Positions 11,002 through 20,042 of a DNA stretch of 48,755 nucleotides are shown one piece after another. Source of the stretch: Oxalobacteraceae bacterium UBA6018 (GTDB taxonomy: Bacteria; Pseudomonadota; Gammaproteobacteria; Burkholderiales; Burkholderiaceae_D); contig DIZW01000107.1 in assembly GCA_002428015.1 (NCBI GenBank), forward strand, positions 592 through 49,346, given 5' to 3'. Position 1 is the first letter of the stretch. Each line of letters begins with the position of its first letter. Below the pieces are notes generated by a model. It did not search any database. It was not told where the DNA came from and was given only the letters and a program-made list of their open reading frames with translations. Both the position numbers and the translations under genes were made by a program.

Positions 11002-12315
11002 ATGTCAAAGAAAAACGTGGCAAAGAACGTGGTTGTCATCGGTACCCAGTGGGGCGATGAGGGCAAAGGTAAAATCGTCGACTGGCTGACCGATCACGCG
11101 CAAGGCGTGGTGCGCTTCCAGGGCGGCCATAACGCCGGGCATACCCTGGTGATCAAGGGCCAGAAGACCGCGCTCCAGCTGATCCCGTCGGGGATCATGC
11201 GCGAAGGCGTGGCCTGCTACATCGGCAACGGCGTGGTGGTCTCGGTCCCGGACGTCATGCGCGAGATCGACAAGCTGCAAAACGCCGGCGTCGAAGTGGT
11301 GTCGCGCCTGAAGATCTCGGAGGCCTCGCCGGCCATCCTGCCGTATCACGTGGCCATCGACGTCGCGCGCGAAGTGGCGCGCGGCGCCGCCAAGATCGGC
11401 ACCACCGGCAAGGGCATCGGCCCGACCTACGAAGACAAGGTGGCGCGGCGCGCGATCCGCATCGCCGACATGCTCAACGAAGAGCGTTTCGGCGAGAAGC
11501 TGCGCGAGAACCTCGACTACCACAACTTCGTGCTGACCAATTACCTCAAGGCCGAGTCGGTCGACTTCCAGAAGACCTTCGACGACGCCATGGCCCTCGT
11601 GCCGCGCCTGAAGCCGATGGTGGCCGACGTGTCCTCCGCGCTGTACGCGGCGCACAAGGCCGGCGGCAACCTGCTGTTCGAAGGCGCCCAGGGCTCGCTG
11701 CTCGACGTCGACCACGGCACCTATCCGTTCGTCACCTCCTCGAACTGCGTGGCCGGCAACGCCGCCGCCGGTTCCGGGGTCGGCCCGAACATGCTGCACT
11801 ACATCCTGGGCATCACCAAGGCCTACACGACCCGGGTCGGCTCCGGCCCGTTCCCATCCGAGCTGCCGACCGACGCCGGGGTGGGCCAGCACCTGTCGTC
11901 CGTGGGCCACGAGTTCGGCACCGTCACCGGCCGCGCGCGCCGCTGCGGCTGGTTCGACGCCGCGCTGCTGCGCCGCTCGGTGCAGATCAACGGTGTCTCC
12001 GGCATGTGCCTGACCAAACTCGACGTGCTGGACGGGATCGAGTCGCTCAAGCTGTGCACCGGCTACAAGCTCGATGGCCGCGACGTCGACATCTTCCCGG
12101 TCGGCGCCGAGGACGCGGCGCGCTGCGTGCCGGTGTACGAAGAGATGCCGGGCTGGAAGGAGAGCACCGTCGGCGCCAAGTCGCTGGCCGACCTGCCGGC
12201 CACCGCGCGCGCCTACATCAAGCGCATCGAAGAACTGGTCGGGGTACCGGTCGACATGGTCTCCACCGGTCCTGACCGCGAAGAGACCATCGTCCTGCGC
12301 CACCCGTTCGAGTAA
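11002..12315 (+). CDS. purA: Adenylosuccinate synthetase
   Basis: PurA condenses IMP and aspartate with GTP to adenylosuccinate, the first committed step to AMP. The N-terminal GTP-binding loop GDEGKGK (residues 18-24) and the HNAGHT substrate loop are visible, and length (437) is standard. A GTG immediately upstream (10999) is in frame, but the ATG at 11002 is preferred. hisZ ends 5 bases before, and a phosphoribosyltransferase follows after 43 bases. Confidence 0.97.
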   Translation: MSKKNVAKNVVVIGTQWGDEGKGKIVDWLTDHAQGVVRFQGGHNAGHTLVIKGQKTALQLIPSGIMREGVACYIGNGVVVSVPDVMREIDKLQNAGVEVVSRLKISEASPAILPYHVAIDVAREVARGAAKIGTTGKGIGPTYEDKVARRAIRIADMLNEERFGEKLRENLDYHNFVLTNYLKAESVDFQKTFDDAMALVPRLKPMVADVSSALYAAHKAGGNLLFEGAQGSLLDVDHGTYPFVTSSNCVAGNAAAGSGVGPNMLHYILGITKAYTTRVGSGPFPSELPTDAGVGQHLSSVGHEFGTVTGRARRCGWFDAALLRRSVQINGVSGMCLTKLDVLDGIESLKLCTGYKLDGRDVDIFPVGAEDAARCVPVYEEMPGWKESTVGAKSLADLPATARAYIKRIEELVGVPVDMVSTGPDREETIVLRHPFE

Positions 12316-12358
12316 GCACGGCCGCAACCACCAGCGCGACAGCACCAAGGAGCCACGC

Positions 12359-12898
12359 ATGCCAACGCCAGCGTCGACCGAGAAGGACCTGTGGGTATCA
12401 TGGGACCAGTACCATCGCCTGGTCGAGCGGCTGGCGCTGAAGGTGTACGAATCGGGCTGGAAGTTCGACCAGGTGCTGTGCCTGGCGCGCGGCGGGGTGC
12501 GCCCCGGCGACGTGTTCTCGCGCATCTTCGACGTGCCGCTGGCGATCCTCTCGACCAGCTCCTACCGCGAGGAGGCCGGCACCGTGCGCGGCGAGCTCGA
12601 CATCGCCAAGTACATGACGATGACGCGTGGGCCGCTGGCCGGCCGGGTGCTGCTGGTCGACGACCTGGCCGACTCCGGCGTCACGCTGGATCGGGTGACG
12701 CGCCACCTGAGCGCCCATTTCAGCGGCGTGACCGAGGTGAAGTCGGCGGTCATCTGGGTCAAGGGCGCCTCCGCCTACCGGCCCGACTTCTTCATGGAAG
12801 AGCTGCCGCACAACCCGTGGATACACCAGCCGTTCGAAGACTACGACGGCCTGCGCCCGCACCAGCTGGCGGCCTGGATGAAGAAATACGAGGAGTAG
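12359..12898 (+). CDS. Purine-type phosphoribosyltransferase
   Basis: Type I phosphoribosyltransferase of 179 residues, resembling xanthine/hypoxanthine-guanine enzymes that salvage bases using PRPP. The PRPP-binding motif VLLVDDLADSGVTL and the substrate-side LCLARGGVRPGD near the N-terminus are visible. The open frame extends far upstream through purA, but AAGGAG at 12347-12352 fixes the start at ATG 12359. It directly follows purA, consistent with a purine role. Substrate specificity (xanthine, hypoxanthine or guanine) cannot be decided. A strong terminator follows. Confidence 0.88.
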   Translation: MPTPASTEKDLWVSWDQYHRLVERLALKVYESGWKFDQVLCLARGGVRPGDVFSRIFDVPLAILSTSSYREEAGTVRGELDIAKYMTMTRGPLAGRVLLVDDLADSGVTLDRVTRHLSAHFSGVTEVKSAVIWVKGASAYRPDFFMEELPHNPWIHQPFEDYDGLRPHQLAAWMKKYEE

Positions 12899-12927
12899 CC
12901 GGGCAGGACCGACGGCGAGGTTGGCAC

Positions 12928-12971
12928 AAAAAACGGTGGAGCGGTCAAGCGACCTCTCCGCCGTTTTTTTT
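12928..12971. terminator. Bidirectional terminator between convergent genes
   Basis: AAAAAACGG(T)GGAG pairs with CTCC(G)CCGTTTTTT around a 14-base loop, with an A-run on one side and a T-run on the other. It serves the phosphoribosyltransferase on + and the diguanylate cyclase on -, whose TAA stop overlaps the T-run. Confidence 0.9.
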
Positions 12972-15900
12972 ATTCCGCGTGCCGGCCTTCCTGGCTGGAC
13001 CAGCGCCAGGTGCCGCGCCCGGCCTCCTTGGCGCGGTACAGCGCCAGGTCGGCCGCCTTGTACAGGCCGTCCACGCCGCCCTGGCCAGGCGCGAACTGGG
13101 CCGCGCCCACGCTGGCGCTCACGCGCATGTGCGCATGGCCGTGCGCGACCGGCTCGGTCATGCCGTCCACGATGCGCTGGCAGATGGCGCCGGCGGTGGC
13201 GGCCTCGCAGCCGGGCGCGAGCAGCACCGCGAATTCATCGCCGCCCAGGCGCGCCACCTGGTCCGTGGCGCGCACCGCCACGCGCAGCCGCTTGGCCGCC
13301 TCCACCAGCAGCGCGTCGCCGGCGTCGTGCCCGAGCGCGTCGTTGACGGACTTGAAGTGGTCCAGGTCGATCAGCAGCAGCGTGAACGGCTCGCCGTCGC
13401 GCGCGGCCCGCGCCGCCATGCGCCGCATGTCGTCGTTGAACATCCGCCGGTTCGGCAGGCCGGTCAGCGGATCGGAATAGGCCAGCGTTTCGAGCCGGCT
13501 CTGGGTGGCGCGCAGTTCGGCGGTGCGTTCGGCCACCATCGCCTCGAGCTCGCGCTGGCGCCGCCGCAGCAGCGCGGTGCGCGCCTGCATCAGCGCCGCC
13601 GCCAGCGCCAGCAGCGCCAGCGCGGCCAGCGCATGCACCCAGCCCTGCTGGTGCCAGGCCGGCAGCACCCGCACCGGCACCGCCAGCTCGGACGGCGCGT
13701 CGGCGTCGTAGCTGCTGGCGCGCAGCTGCAGGGTGTAGTCGCCCGGCGGCAGGTTGTTGTAGCTGACCCGGCGCAGCGCCGCGTCGACGTCGATCCAGGC
13801 GCGGTCGAAGCCGGCCAGGCGGTAGGCGTAGCGGCTGCGTTCGGGCGCGGCGTAGTCGAGCGCCGCGAACTCCAGCGCGAAGCCGCGTTCGCGGTCGGCC
13901 GGCGTGAGCGTCACGGGGGCCGCGCCTGCGTCCGCGCCCGCGTTGTAAGGCGCGCTCGGGGTGTCGCGCCCGCCCAGCGTGATCCGGGTGACCACCAGCG
14001 GCGCGTTGTAGTGGCGCGGCGCGACCCGCTCCGGGTGGATCACGGTCACGCCGGAAAGGCCGCCGAACAGCAGTTCGCCGTTGGCGCCGCTGACGCCGGA
14101 ATTGGTCCAGTAGGTCGGCACCTGCACGCCGTCCGGGGCGCCGAACTTGCGCACCGCCAGCGTGCTTGGTGTGATGCGCGCCAGGCCGTCGTCGGTGCTG
14201 GCCCAGATGGCGCCCTCATGGTCGAGCACCATCGTGTCCACGCCGTCGTCCGGCAAGCCGTCGGCCATGCCGATGTGGTGGAACCAGCGCCGCCCGGCCG
14301 CGTCGGTGCGTTCGAGCAGCACGATCCCCGATGAGAAGGTGGACACCCACAGCCGGCCGGCATGGTCGAACAGCAGCGCCGAGACGTACCCGGGCGGAAT
14401 GCGGGTGGCGTCCTTCGCGTCGGCGGCCACGCGTTCGACCGTGCCGTCGGGCGCGAGCCGCACCAGCCCGGCGCGCGTGCCGATCCACACCGCGCCATCG
14501 GCAGCTGGCAGGATCGCGGTCACGCGGGTGTCGCCGAGGCGCGTGTCTTCGTGGCGCAGCACCGCCGGCGAGCCCTGCGGCGCGAGCGCCCACAGGCCGT
14601 CCAGGCCGCCGACCCACAGCACCCCGGCGCGAAACGCCAGCGCCCACACCGAGCTATCGGCGGCGCGCCCCGGCACGCTCAAGCGCCGCACGTGGGCGCC
14701 ATTGTCGTCGCTGCGGTACAGCCCTTGCTGGGTGCCGATGTACACCGCGCCGCCCGCGCCGTTGACCATGGCCAGCACGCGTCCCTTGGGCAGGCCGCCC
14801 TGGCCGCCGTCGGCCCGCGCGGCGATGGTGGCGACGCGTCCTGCCTGCGGATCGACGATGTCGATGGCGCCGCCGTCGACCGCCATCCACACCCGCCCGT
14901 CGGGCCGCATCAGGATGCTGGGCACGCTCAGCTTGCCGCCGCCGGTGCGGCTGAGCGCGCGCAGCGTGACGAAGGCGCTCGGGCGCGGGTCGTGCACGCT
15001 CATGGCCTGGGCGGTGGCCACGAAGACCTGGCCGCCGCGTTCGCGGAACATGGCCGCGACGTCATCGTCGTGCAGGCTGTCGGGCGCGTCGGGCTGGTGC
15101 CGGATGCGGCGGGTCTGGCCGTGCCTGACGTCGACCTCGATGATGCCGCCGCCTTCGGTACTGAGCCACATGGTGCCCGGTACGGTCTCGATGATCGAAT
15201 ACACCCGTTCGCCCAGCAGTGGCTGGTCGTCGCCGCTCTCGCGCACGGGCCGCGCTTCGGTGGCGCCGGCGTCGATGACGTAGGCGCCGGTGGCGCGCGT
15301 GCCGATCCACACCCGCCCGGCGCTGTCCTGGTACAGGGCGTTGATGGCCGGCTCGTGCGCGCGGTCGGCGCCCAGCGCGATGGCCTGCAGCGGCGCCCCG
15401 GCCGCGGCGCGTCGCCACAGCCCGTGGCGGGTGCCGATCCATAAGGCGCCGGCGCGGTCGCGCAGCAGCTTCTCGATGCCGCCCTCGGGCAGCGCGGCGG
15501 GACCGATGCGCGGCGCGCCGCTGGTGGCCGGATGGACCGTGCCGTCGGCGCCGACCTGCTCGAGCCCGGCGCCGGTGCCGACCCACACGCCGCCGGCGCC
15601 GTCGTCGGCCAGCGCCGACACGCGTGCGTGCGCCAGGCCGCCCGGGCCGCTGCCGATGGTGACGAAATTATCGTGGGCGCGGTCGTAGCGCGCCAAGCCG
15701 CCGGAACTGGTGCCGATCCACAGGACGCCGCCGCGGTCCACCAGCAGGGTGATGACGTAGCCGTCGTGCAGGGCGTCGGCGCGGGTGGCGTCGGCGCCGT
15801 AGCGGCGCAGGCGGTAGCCGTCCCAGCGGATCAGCCCGGTCTGGGTCCCCATCCATAGAAAGCCGCTGCGGTCCTGGGCGAAGCTGTTGCCGCCGCCGAG

Positions 15901-16050
15901 GGCCGGCGTGACCTGATGGGTGAACGCGGTGTGGGCCAGGGCCGACCACGGCTCGGCGGCCGGCGCGGCGCGCGCGGGAAGGGGCGACGTCAATGCCAGC
16001 AGCGTCAGCACAAGCGGCAGGGCGCGCGCGCGGCTTAGCATGGAAATCAT
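12970..16050 (-). CDS. Periplasmic beta-propeller sensor diguanylate cyclase
   Basis: Protein of 1,026 residues from ATG 16050 (an upstream TTG at 16062 and an ATG at 16041 are alternatives). A signal peptide (LPLVLTLLALTSPLPARA) leads into about 700 residues of propeller repeats of the two-component-regulator type, with many WIGT blades. A Y_Y_Y beta-sandwich domain, one transmembrane helix (GWVHALAALALLALAAAL) and a GGDEF domain follow. The active site GGDEF is intact, and RATD five residues before it is a complete product-inhibition RxxD site, so it should make c-di-GMP and be feedback-inhibited. The ligand is unknown. It is monocistronic between a terminator and an AT-rich 5' region. Confidence 0.92.
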   Translation of the reverse strand: MISMLSRARALPLVLTLLALTSPLPARAAPAAEPWSALAHTAFTHQVTPALGGGNSFAQDRSGFLWMGTQTGLIRWDGYRLRRYGADATRADALHDGYVITLLVDRGGVLWIGTSSGGLARYDRAHDNFVTIGSGPGGLAHARVSALADDGAGGVWVGTGAGLEQVGADGTVHPATSGAPRIGPAALPEGGIEKLLRDRAGALWIGTRHGLWRRAAAGAPLQAIALGADRAHEPAINALYQDSAGRVWIGTRATGAYVIDAGATEARPVRESGDDQPLLGERVYSIIETVPGTMWLSTEGGGIIEVDVRHGQTRRIRHQPDAPDSLHDDDVAAMFRERGGQVFVATAQAMSVHDPRPSAFVTLRALSRTGGGKLSVPSILMRPDGRVWMAVDGGAIDIVDPQAGRVATIAARADGGQGGLPKGRVLAMVNGAGGAVYIGTQQGLYRSDDNGAHVRRLSVPGRAADSSVWALAFRAGVLWVGGLDGLWALAPQGSPAVLRHEDTRLGDTRVTAILPAADGAVWIGTRAGLVRLAPDGTVERVAADAKDATRIPPGYVSALLFDHAGRLWVSTFSSGIVLLERTDAAGRRWFHHIGMADGLPDDGVDTMVLDHEGAIWASTDDGLARITPSTLAVRKFGAPDGVQVPTYWTNSGVSGANGELLFGGLSGVTVIHPERVAPRHYNAPLVVTRITLGGRDTPSAPYNAGADAGAAPVTLTPADRERGFALEFAALDYAAPERSRYAYRLAGFDRAWIDVDAALRRVSYNNLPPGDYTLQLRASSYDADAPSELAVPVRVLPAWHQQGWVHALAALALLALAAALMQARTALLRRRQRELEAMVAERTAELRATQSRLETLAYSDPLTGLPNRRMFNDDMRRMAARAARDGEPFTLLLIDLDHFKSVNDALGHDAGDALLVEAAKRLRVAVRATDQVARLGGDEFAVLLAPGCEAATAGAICQRIVDGMTEPVAHGHAHMRVSASVGAAQFAPGQGGVDGLYKAADLALYRAKEAGRGTWRWSSQEGRHAE

Positions 16051-16468
16051 AAATAATTGCAATTAAAATTGCTTGTTAGAACTCCGACTATACACTAGCC
16101 CGGCCGCTGGCGCGTTCTCCAGCCTGTCTGAAACGACCTTACGGCCGGCATCGGCGGGCACCTGTCGGCAATTAGCCACAGCAAGTCCGCTCCTGTCGGT
16201 ACGTGTGGCCCAGCAACTAGCAGTGTCGGTGCGCGGCCGGACGGCGAGCTTCGCGCCGGCGCCGAAAGGACGGTCGAATTGCCGAAAAACCAATGATCTT
16301 GACTGGCCTTTTTTTATCGTTTTGACAGACAACGAGCTCTGCTGTTGCGGCCCGATCGCCCGTAATGACGTACGCATGATTGCCCACAAAAACCCTGCTG
16401 CCTGACGCTAGCAATCTCATCCGAAGCTCCGTATCGTCTGAGGACACCCCCTTCACATGGAGCTGACC
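16051..16468. other. Intergenic region, 418 bases, divergent promoters presumed
   Basis: No convincing gene. Two opposed frames of about 108-110 codons overlap here, but neither has a ribosome-binding site or recognisable features. The end near the diguanylate cyclase is AT-rich and contains the perfect dyad GCAATT AA AATTGC (16059-16072). A TTGACA at 16322 lacks a matching -10 element. Confidence 0.6.
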
Positions 16469-17584
16469 ATGAGCACGATTACCGGTGCACTCGACCTTGC
16501 CGAAATCCCCGAAGACTTGTTCGACCCCTCCGTCAACCTGCGCGTGGCGGTCGTGTATGACGGCAGTGTGCTCGGCTCGACCGAGCTCAAGCAAGGTAAA
16601 CGCAAGGAGCCGGTACGCTTCGCCGTGCAGTTCAGCGCCCCGTTTCCGGGCGGGGCGCAGGAGCTGCCATGCCTGGTCCGGCTGGTGATCGGCCCCGACG
16701 TGCGCGACGCCGACCTGCTCAGCATCGACACCCTGAACGTCGACGTCGACCTGACCCGCCACGCCGGCGCCGCCGCCGCCGACGCCCACGAGCAGCCCGG
16801 CGCGCGCGACGACTACCAGGTCGCGGTCGGCGTGCTCAAGGCCACCGAGGCGCTGTACTACTGCTGGATCTTCTGCTGCCGCAGCTACACCATCCGCGGG
16901 CGCGTGGTGTGCCGTCACTGGCGCTACGACCCGGCGGCCCGCATCTACCGGTTTTGCGACGAGCCGGTCCCCGGCGCCACCGTCGAAGCCTACGATGTCG
17001 ACCGCCTGTTCTTCTGGTTCCGGCGCGACCTGATCCAATCGGCCCTGACCGATATCAACGGCAATTTCGTGATCACCTTCCGCTGGTGCTGCATCAACTG
17101 GCGTCCGTGGCTGGTCAAGAACTGGGCCATCGATCCCGTGCTGTTCTCGCGCGTCCAGGAACTGCTCGCCACGGCCGGCATCAGCATGCCGCCGATGCCC
17201 GGGCCCGACCCCGATCCCCTGTTCCTGCAGCAGCTGGCCGCCGAAGCGAGCCTGGCGCCCAAGCGCCGCCTGCTGGCCGCCCCCGGCGTGGTGGAAGACG
17301 CGCTGTCGGCCGAGGCGCTGCTGGGCGTGTTGCCGGCCGCGCCTGACCTGGCGGCGCTGCGCGTGTGGCCCTGGTGGGAGGGCAACGACTGCGCGCCCGA
17401 CGTGGTCTTCCGCGTGACCCAGCCCTGCGGCGACAACCACCAGGTGCGCGTGATCCACAGCGAGACCAACGCCCAGACCCGCTGGGACATCCCGACCTCG
17501 CTCAGCGTGACCCTGCTGGCCAACGGCGACGCCTGCTGCATCCCCACCTGCCGCGATCCCGAGTGCCCGGCTGCCTCAAGCTGA
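16469..17584 (+). CDS. Cys-rich protein with carboxypeptidase-regulatory-like domain, N-terminal part (frameshifted)
   Basis: Unknown function, 371 residues. GGAG at 16459-16462 favours ATG 16469 over the ATG at 16457. There is no signal peptide or membrane helix. Residues about 130-215 look like a carboxypeptidase-regulatory/transthyretin-like beta-sandwich (TIRGRVVC, EPVPGATVEAYDVD, LTDINGNFVITF). The protein is rich in Cys and Trp (YYCWIFCC, FRWCCINWRPW). The frame ends inside a cysteine cluster, CCIPTCRDPEC, and the next frame continues with PGCLKLTW. A single lost G near 17567-17571 would restore one protein of about 740 residues. It heads a small cassette with two more unknown genes. 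Confidence 0.7.
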   Translation: MSTITGALDLAEIPEDLFDPSVNLRVAVVYDGSVLGSTELKQGKRKEPVRFAVQFSAPFPGGAQELPCLVRLVIGPDVRDADLLSIDTLNVDVDLTRHAGAAAADAHEQPGARDDYQVAVGVLKATEALYYCWIFCCRSYTIRGRVVCRHWRYDPAARIYRFCDEPVPGATVEAYDVDRLFFWFRRDLIQSALTDINGNFVITFRWCCINWRPWLVKNWAIDPVLFSRVQELLATAGISMPPMPGPDPDPLFLQQLAAEASLAPKRRLLAAPGVVEDALSAEALLGVLPAAPDLAALRVWPWWEGNDCAPDVVFRVTQPCGDNHQVRVIHSETNAQTRWDIPTSLSVTLLANGDACCIPTCRDPECPAASS

Positions 17585-18693
17585 CCTGGGTCGGCTGCAC
17601 CCCGACCGACCAGATCGGCACCAGCGCCGCGCCGCTCGACCTGCGCGGCTACGCGCGCACGGCCACCATGGAAGACCGGCCGTTCTTCGGCGCGCTGCAG
17701 ATCCGCGGCGCGATCGGCAACGACATCGACTACTTCAAGGTCCAGGTGGCGCGCAACGGCGGCCCCTGGACCGACCTGGCGCTGCCGGCCTTCGGCGGCT
17801 TCACCCGCAGCTACTGGGCGCCGGGCTCGGTGCCGGTCAGCTTCACGCCCCAGCTCAAGAGCGGCGAGACGGTGATGATCACGCGCCACCACTACGAGGA
17901 GCTGCACGCGCTGCCTACCTTCGGCGGCGCCGTGGTCTGGTTCGATTACGACACCCTGTTCTACTTCAATACCGAGGCCGGGCTGACCCCGGACGGCCTG
18001 TACCAGCTGCGCGTGGTCGGCTATGCGGCCGACGCGGCCGACAACCTGATCCCCGGCAGCGCGCGCATCCTGCCCACCTGCGGCGTGCGGCGCGACGAAT
18101 CGGTCTACGTGCGGGTCGACAACCAGGCCATGATCCACCCGGCGAGCACCGCCCTGCATCCCTGCGGCCCGGGCACCATCCACACCTGCACCAACGAGCC
18201 GGACTGCTATATCCGCCGCATCTGCGTCAACGAAGGCACCCCGGGCGAATACTGCATCTCGGCCTGCGACATCGTGCGCCTGGTGGCCAGCGACAGCGTC
18301 ACCATCCACTTCAGCGCCACCTGTCCCCCGACCGCCGAGGACGGCCACCTGGGCGGCTACACCCTGCGCGCCGAGTATGGCGTGTCGGCCTACTTCCCGA
18401 TCGGTACCGGCGTGGCCGGCGTGTTCGAGGCCGATCCGACCTTCGTGGTCGGCCCCGAGTACGCCCAGGCGCTGGCCCAGGGCGCGCCGCGGCCGCACTG
18501 GTACGGCGGCGACTACAAGGTCAAGCTGCGCGGGGCCGACTTCCCGGCCTGCTGCGCCTACGTGCTCAGGCTGCGCGCGTGGAAGCGCACCACCAACGGC
18601 TGCGCCGATCCGCGCTTCGTGCACTACAACGAGTTCGAGGTCGCCTTCACGGTGCTGCGCAAGGAGCTCTGCCCCGACGTCTGCGCCGATTGA
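17563..18693 (+). CDS. Cys-rich unknown protein, C-terminal part of the frameshifted gene
   Basis: Continuation of the preceding gene in another frame. The only nearby in-frame start is GTG 17563, inside the upstream gene and without a ribosome-binding site, so an independent start is doubtful. The coding part reads GCLKLTWVGCTPTDQIG onward to the stop at 18693, about 376 residues if started at 17563. It is soluble, with no membrane helices and many cysteines, and shows beta-rich segments (ALQIRGAIG, DYFKVQVARNGG, YQLRVVGYAAD). No family was recognised. It is more likely the second half of one long protein than a separate gene. A DUF1360-like gene follows after 15 bases. Confidence 0.6.
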   Translation: MPGCLKLTWVGCTPTDQIGTSAAPLDLRGYARTATMEDRPFFGALQIRGAIGNDIDYFKVQVARNGGPWTDLALPAFGGFTRSYWAPGSVPVSFTPQLKSGETVMITRHHYEELHALPTFGGAVVWFDYDTLFYFNTEAGLTPDGLYQLRVVGYAADAADNLIPGSARILPTCGVRRDESVYVRVDNQAMIHPASTALHPCGPGTIHTCTNEPDCYIRRICVNEGTPGEYCISACDIVRLVASDSVTIHFSATCPPTAEDGHLGGYTLRAEYGVSAYFPIGTGVAGVFEADPTFVVGPEYAQALAQGAPRPHWYGGDYKVKLRGADFPACCAYVLRLRAWKRTTNGCADPRFVHYNEFEVAFTVLRKELCPDVCAD

Positions 18694-18708
18694 GGGCGGG
18701 GCAGGGCG

Positions 18709-18999
18709 ATGGGGCGCGAACTGACTTTGGTGCTGGCCGTCCTTGCCGTGTGGCGCATCACCCACCTGCTGCACGCCGAGGACGGGCCGTGGGACCTGGT
18801 GGTGCGCCTGCGCCTGTGGGCCGGCGCGGGCGTGCTGGGGCGCGCCATGGACTGCTTCTATTGCCTGAGCTTGTGGGTGGCGCTGCCGTTCGCGTGGCTG
18901 CTGGGGGCGGCGCCGTCCGAACAATTCCTGCTGTGGCCGGCGCTGTCGGCCGCGGCCATTTTGCTGGAACGGGCGACCGGCCGGCCTGAGGAGAACTGA
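18709..18999 (+). CDS. Small DUF1360-like membrane protein
   Basis: Protein of 96 residues with hydrophobic segments at about 5-15 and 46-85. It shows the DUF1360 pattern as I know it: an early WRITHLLHAEDGPWD and a DCFYC(L)S(L)W motif around residues 45-52. DUF1360 has no established biochemical role. GGGGCAGGG lies just before the ATG, and the stop is one base before the next gene. In this cassette it sits between a Cys-rich large protein and a small protein starting MSCCG, so a shared cysteine theme is striking. Confidence 0.65.
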   Translation: MGRELTLVLAVLAVWRITHLLHAEDGPWDLVVRLRLWAGAGVLGRAMDCFYCLSLWVALPFAWLLGAAPSEQFLLWPALSAAAILLERATGRPEEN

Positions 19000-19000
19000 C

Positions 19001-19270
19001 ATGTCTTGTTGTGGAAGCAAGCGGCGCGCCGCCGGCGCCGTCGCCAACGCGGCCCCATCGGCCGTCCCGGTGGCCGGGCCGCGCGCGCCGGCCGGCCCCG
19101 GCGTGCTGGCCGTCGCCTTCGTGTATGACGGCCTGGCCGCGCTCAGCGTGGTGGGCGGCGTCAGCGGCAGGCGCTACCTGTTCGCCGCGCGCGGCGCGCG
19201 CGTGGCCGTCGACGAGCGCGACGCCGCCACGCTCGACGCCCACCCCCTGCTGCGCCGGCTGTACGGTTAG
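19001..19270 (+). CDS. Small unknown protein starting MSCCGSKR
   Basis: Protein of 89 residues, start supported by GAGGAG at 18988-18993. The N-terminus MSCCGSKRR is followed by an Ala/Pro-rich linker. A compact C-terminal module of about 45 residues follows, with a VSGRRYLFAARGARVAVDERD core that reads like a small beta-barrel. No family was recognised and no function is proposed. It is the last gene of the unknown cassette, with only one base between it and the DUF1360-like gene. Confidence 0.65.
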   Translation: MSCCGSKRRAAGAVANAAPSAVPVAGPRAPAGPGVLAVAFVYDGLAALSVVGGVSGRRYLFAARGARVAVDERDAATLDAHPLLRRLYG

Positions 19271-19337
19271 GGGGCTGCGGTCATGGCCTGGCCCGCTTCC
19301 TTTGCCAGGCCGCCGGGCCCCGGGCTATGATAGGCGC

Positions 19338-19937
19338 ATGACCCAGACCTTCATCCAGACCTTCATCCTGCTCATCCTCGTTACCGATCCCTTCGGTAAC
19401 GTCCCCCTGTTCGTCAGCGCCCTGGCCCAGGTCGCGCCGGCGCGCCGCTGGAAGGTGGTGGTGCGCGAATGCGCGATCGCCTTCGCGGTGCTGCTGCTGT
19501 TCATGTTCTTCGGCCGCCATCTGCTGGCGGCCATGCAACTGTCCGAAATCTCGCTGCGCATCGGCGGCGGCGTGATCCTGTTCCTGATCGCCTTGCGCAT
19601 GGTGTTCCCCCAGCCGGGCGGGCCGTTCGGCGAGGGCGGCAAGGGCGGCGAACCCTTCATCGTGCCGCTGGCGATCCCGGCCATCGCCGGGCCCTCGGCG
19701 CTGGCGACGGTGTTGCTGTTCACCTCCGACAGCGCGGCTGAGATCCTGGTCCACGTCGGCGCCCTGACCGCCGTGGCCATGGTCTGGCTGGCCGTGTTCC
19801 TCAGCGCCGAGCGCCTGCAGAACCGGCTCGGGCCGCAGGTGATGACGGCCTTCGAGCGCCTGATGGGGCTGGTGCTGTCGGCCATGGCGGTGGAGATGTT
19901 CCTGGCCGGCATACGCGAATTCATCAAGTCGATCTAG
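19338..19937 (+). CDS. MarC/YhgN-family integral membrane protein
   Basis: Protein of 199 residues with about six transmembrane helices, including the conserved early DPFGNVPLFVSAL and central PLAIPAIAGPSALATV of the MarC family. The family was once linked to antibiotic resistance, but its function is unsettled. The start is ATG 19338. It probably belongs to its own unit, 68 bases after the unknown cassette. Confidence 0.88.
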   Translation: MTQTFIQTFILLILVTDPFGNVPLFVSALAQVAPARRWKVVVRECAIAFAVLLLFMFFGRHLLAAMQLSEISLRIGGGVILFLIALRMVFPQPGGPFGEGGKGGEPFIVPLAIPAIAGPSALATVLLFTSDSAAEILVHVGALTAVAMVWLAVFLSAERLQNRLGPQVMTAFERLMGLVLSAMAVEMFLAGIREFIKSI

Positions 19938-20042
19938 CACGGCGGCGGAGTAGTTGTCTTGATATTTATTTAATTGACTGTCGCTATATTGTTGCAGTAA
20001 TTGCTAGAATATGCGTCCCGATTATTTATTCTTCGAAACTTC

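Noticed and set aside
16059..16072. Perfect dyad GCAATT AA AATTGC near the diguanylate cyclase start
   Set aside because: Single copy with no matching promoter geometry; kept only as a note in the intergenic entry.
16073..16405. Small plus-strand frame of 110 codons in the intergenic region before the Cys-rich cassette
   Set aside because: No ribosome-binding site, no domain, and composition like spacer sequence.
19974..19990. TTGACTGTCG resembling the island operator half before the CsgG-like gene
   Set aside because: No right half and no dyad. TATATT is only five bases away, so it is not a promoter of normal spacing.
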